A stretch of DNA of 64,000 bases from JAFGVL01 sp964546015. Lineage in GTDB: Bacteria; Bacteroidota; Bacteroidia; Bacteroidales; Paludibacteraceae. Under the pieces are notes generated by a model. That model worked only from the letters and a program-made list of their open reading frames with translations, was not told where the DNA came from and searched no databases. Shown piece after piece: positions 63,989 to 64,000 of the stretch (the first letter of the stretch is position 1; each line of letters opens with the position of its first letter). The position numbers were made by a program, and so were the translations under genes. Where the stretch lies: contig CAZJHO010000004.1 in assembly GCA_964546015.1 (NCBI GenBank), forward strand, positions 1 to 64,000, written 5' to 3'.

Positions 63989-64000
63989 ACACATCATGAG

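Noticed and set aside
63996..64000. Start of a gene after the Wza-like lipoprotein
   Set aside because: Only the ATG and two more bases are inside the window, too little to annotate.

Overview
The window is a 64-kb piece of an A+T-rich chromosome from the phylum Bacteroidota, most likely order Bacteroidales. The evidence is: promoters of the Bacteroides type (TAnnTTTG at -7, TTTG or TTG about 19-21 bp upstream); few Shine-Dalgarno sites; zinc-free L31, S14 and L36; FHS sugar permeases; BadF-type kinases; a NamZ/DUF1343 protein; and an str-S10-spc-alpha cluster that ends in enolase. Two runs of 10 N mark scaffold joins inside rpsE and rpsD. I found no prophage, insertion sequence, CRISPR array or obvious defence system. 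This is mainly core genome, and the odd features are variant enzymes, intergenic repeats and assembly seams.

Layout. 1-97: 3' part of an elongator tRNA-Met and its terminator. 240-7094, plus strand: sugar epimerase, a UvrA lacking half of its first zinc site, a Wzx-like flippase, and a sigma-54 response regulator without the usual C-terminal HTH. 7091-12098: a NamZ-like muramidase (minus), an HD hydrolase (plus), DUF1294 and topoisomerase IV subunit A (minus). 12377-30907, plus strand: the ribosomal superoperon rpsL-rpsG-fusA-(S10)-(spc)-secY-map-infA-rpmJ-rpsM-rpsK-rpsD-rpoA-rplQ, closed by a strong terminator. Then eno, rpmE (type B) and a small lipoprotein.

33064-40893, mainly minus strand: a BadF-type kinase, groES-groEL, a glycosyltransferase, an FHS sugar permease and a DPP IV-like protein with a degenerate active site. 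A 52-codon ORF lies between the kinase and groEL. 41089-46220: a polyprenyl-phosphate mannosyltransferase, a minus-strand lipoprotein, then pyrC, a membrane protein, ogt and apbE. 46222-51399: an LtaS-like sulfatase (minus), then rbfA, a LolC/E permease and nadB. 51402-54530, minus strand: thioesterase, DUF59 Fe-S factor, lpxH, lpxB and sufE. 54726-63988, plus strand: alkaline phosphatase, an RNA m5C methyltransferase, pfkA with DUF3316, the yceD-rpmF-fabH cluster, dCMP deaminase with a C-terminal processing protease, and a Wza-like export lipoprotein that starts a polysaccharide locus running off the right edge.

How the genes work together: the superoperon supplies the ribosome, the Sec channel and the RNA polymerase alpha subunit. 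The envelope theme (flippase, glycosyltransferases, lpxB/lpxH, LolC/E, LtaS-like protein, Wza) recurs through the rest. Short related A+T-rich repeats sit in many spacers, including inside the ribosomal operon and on both sides of rbfA; they are the main structure not explained by genes.
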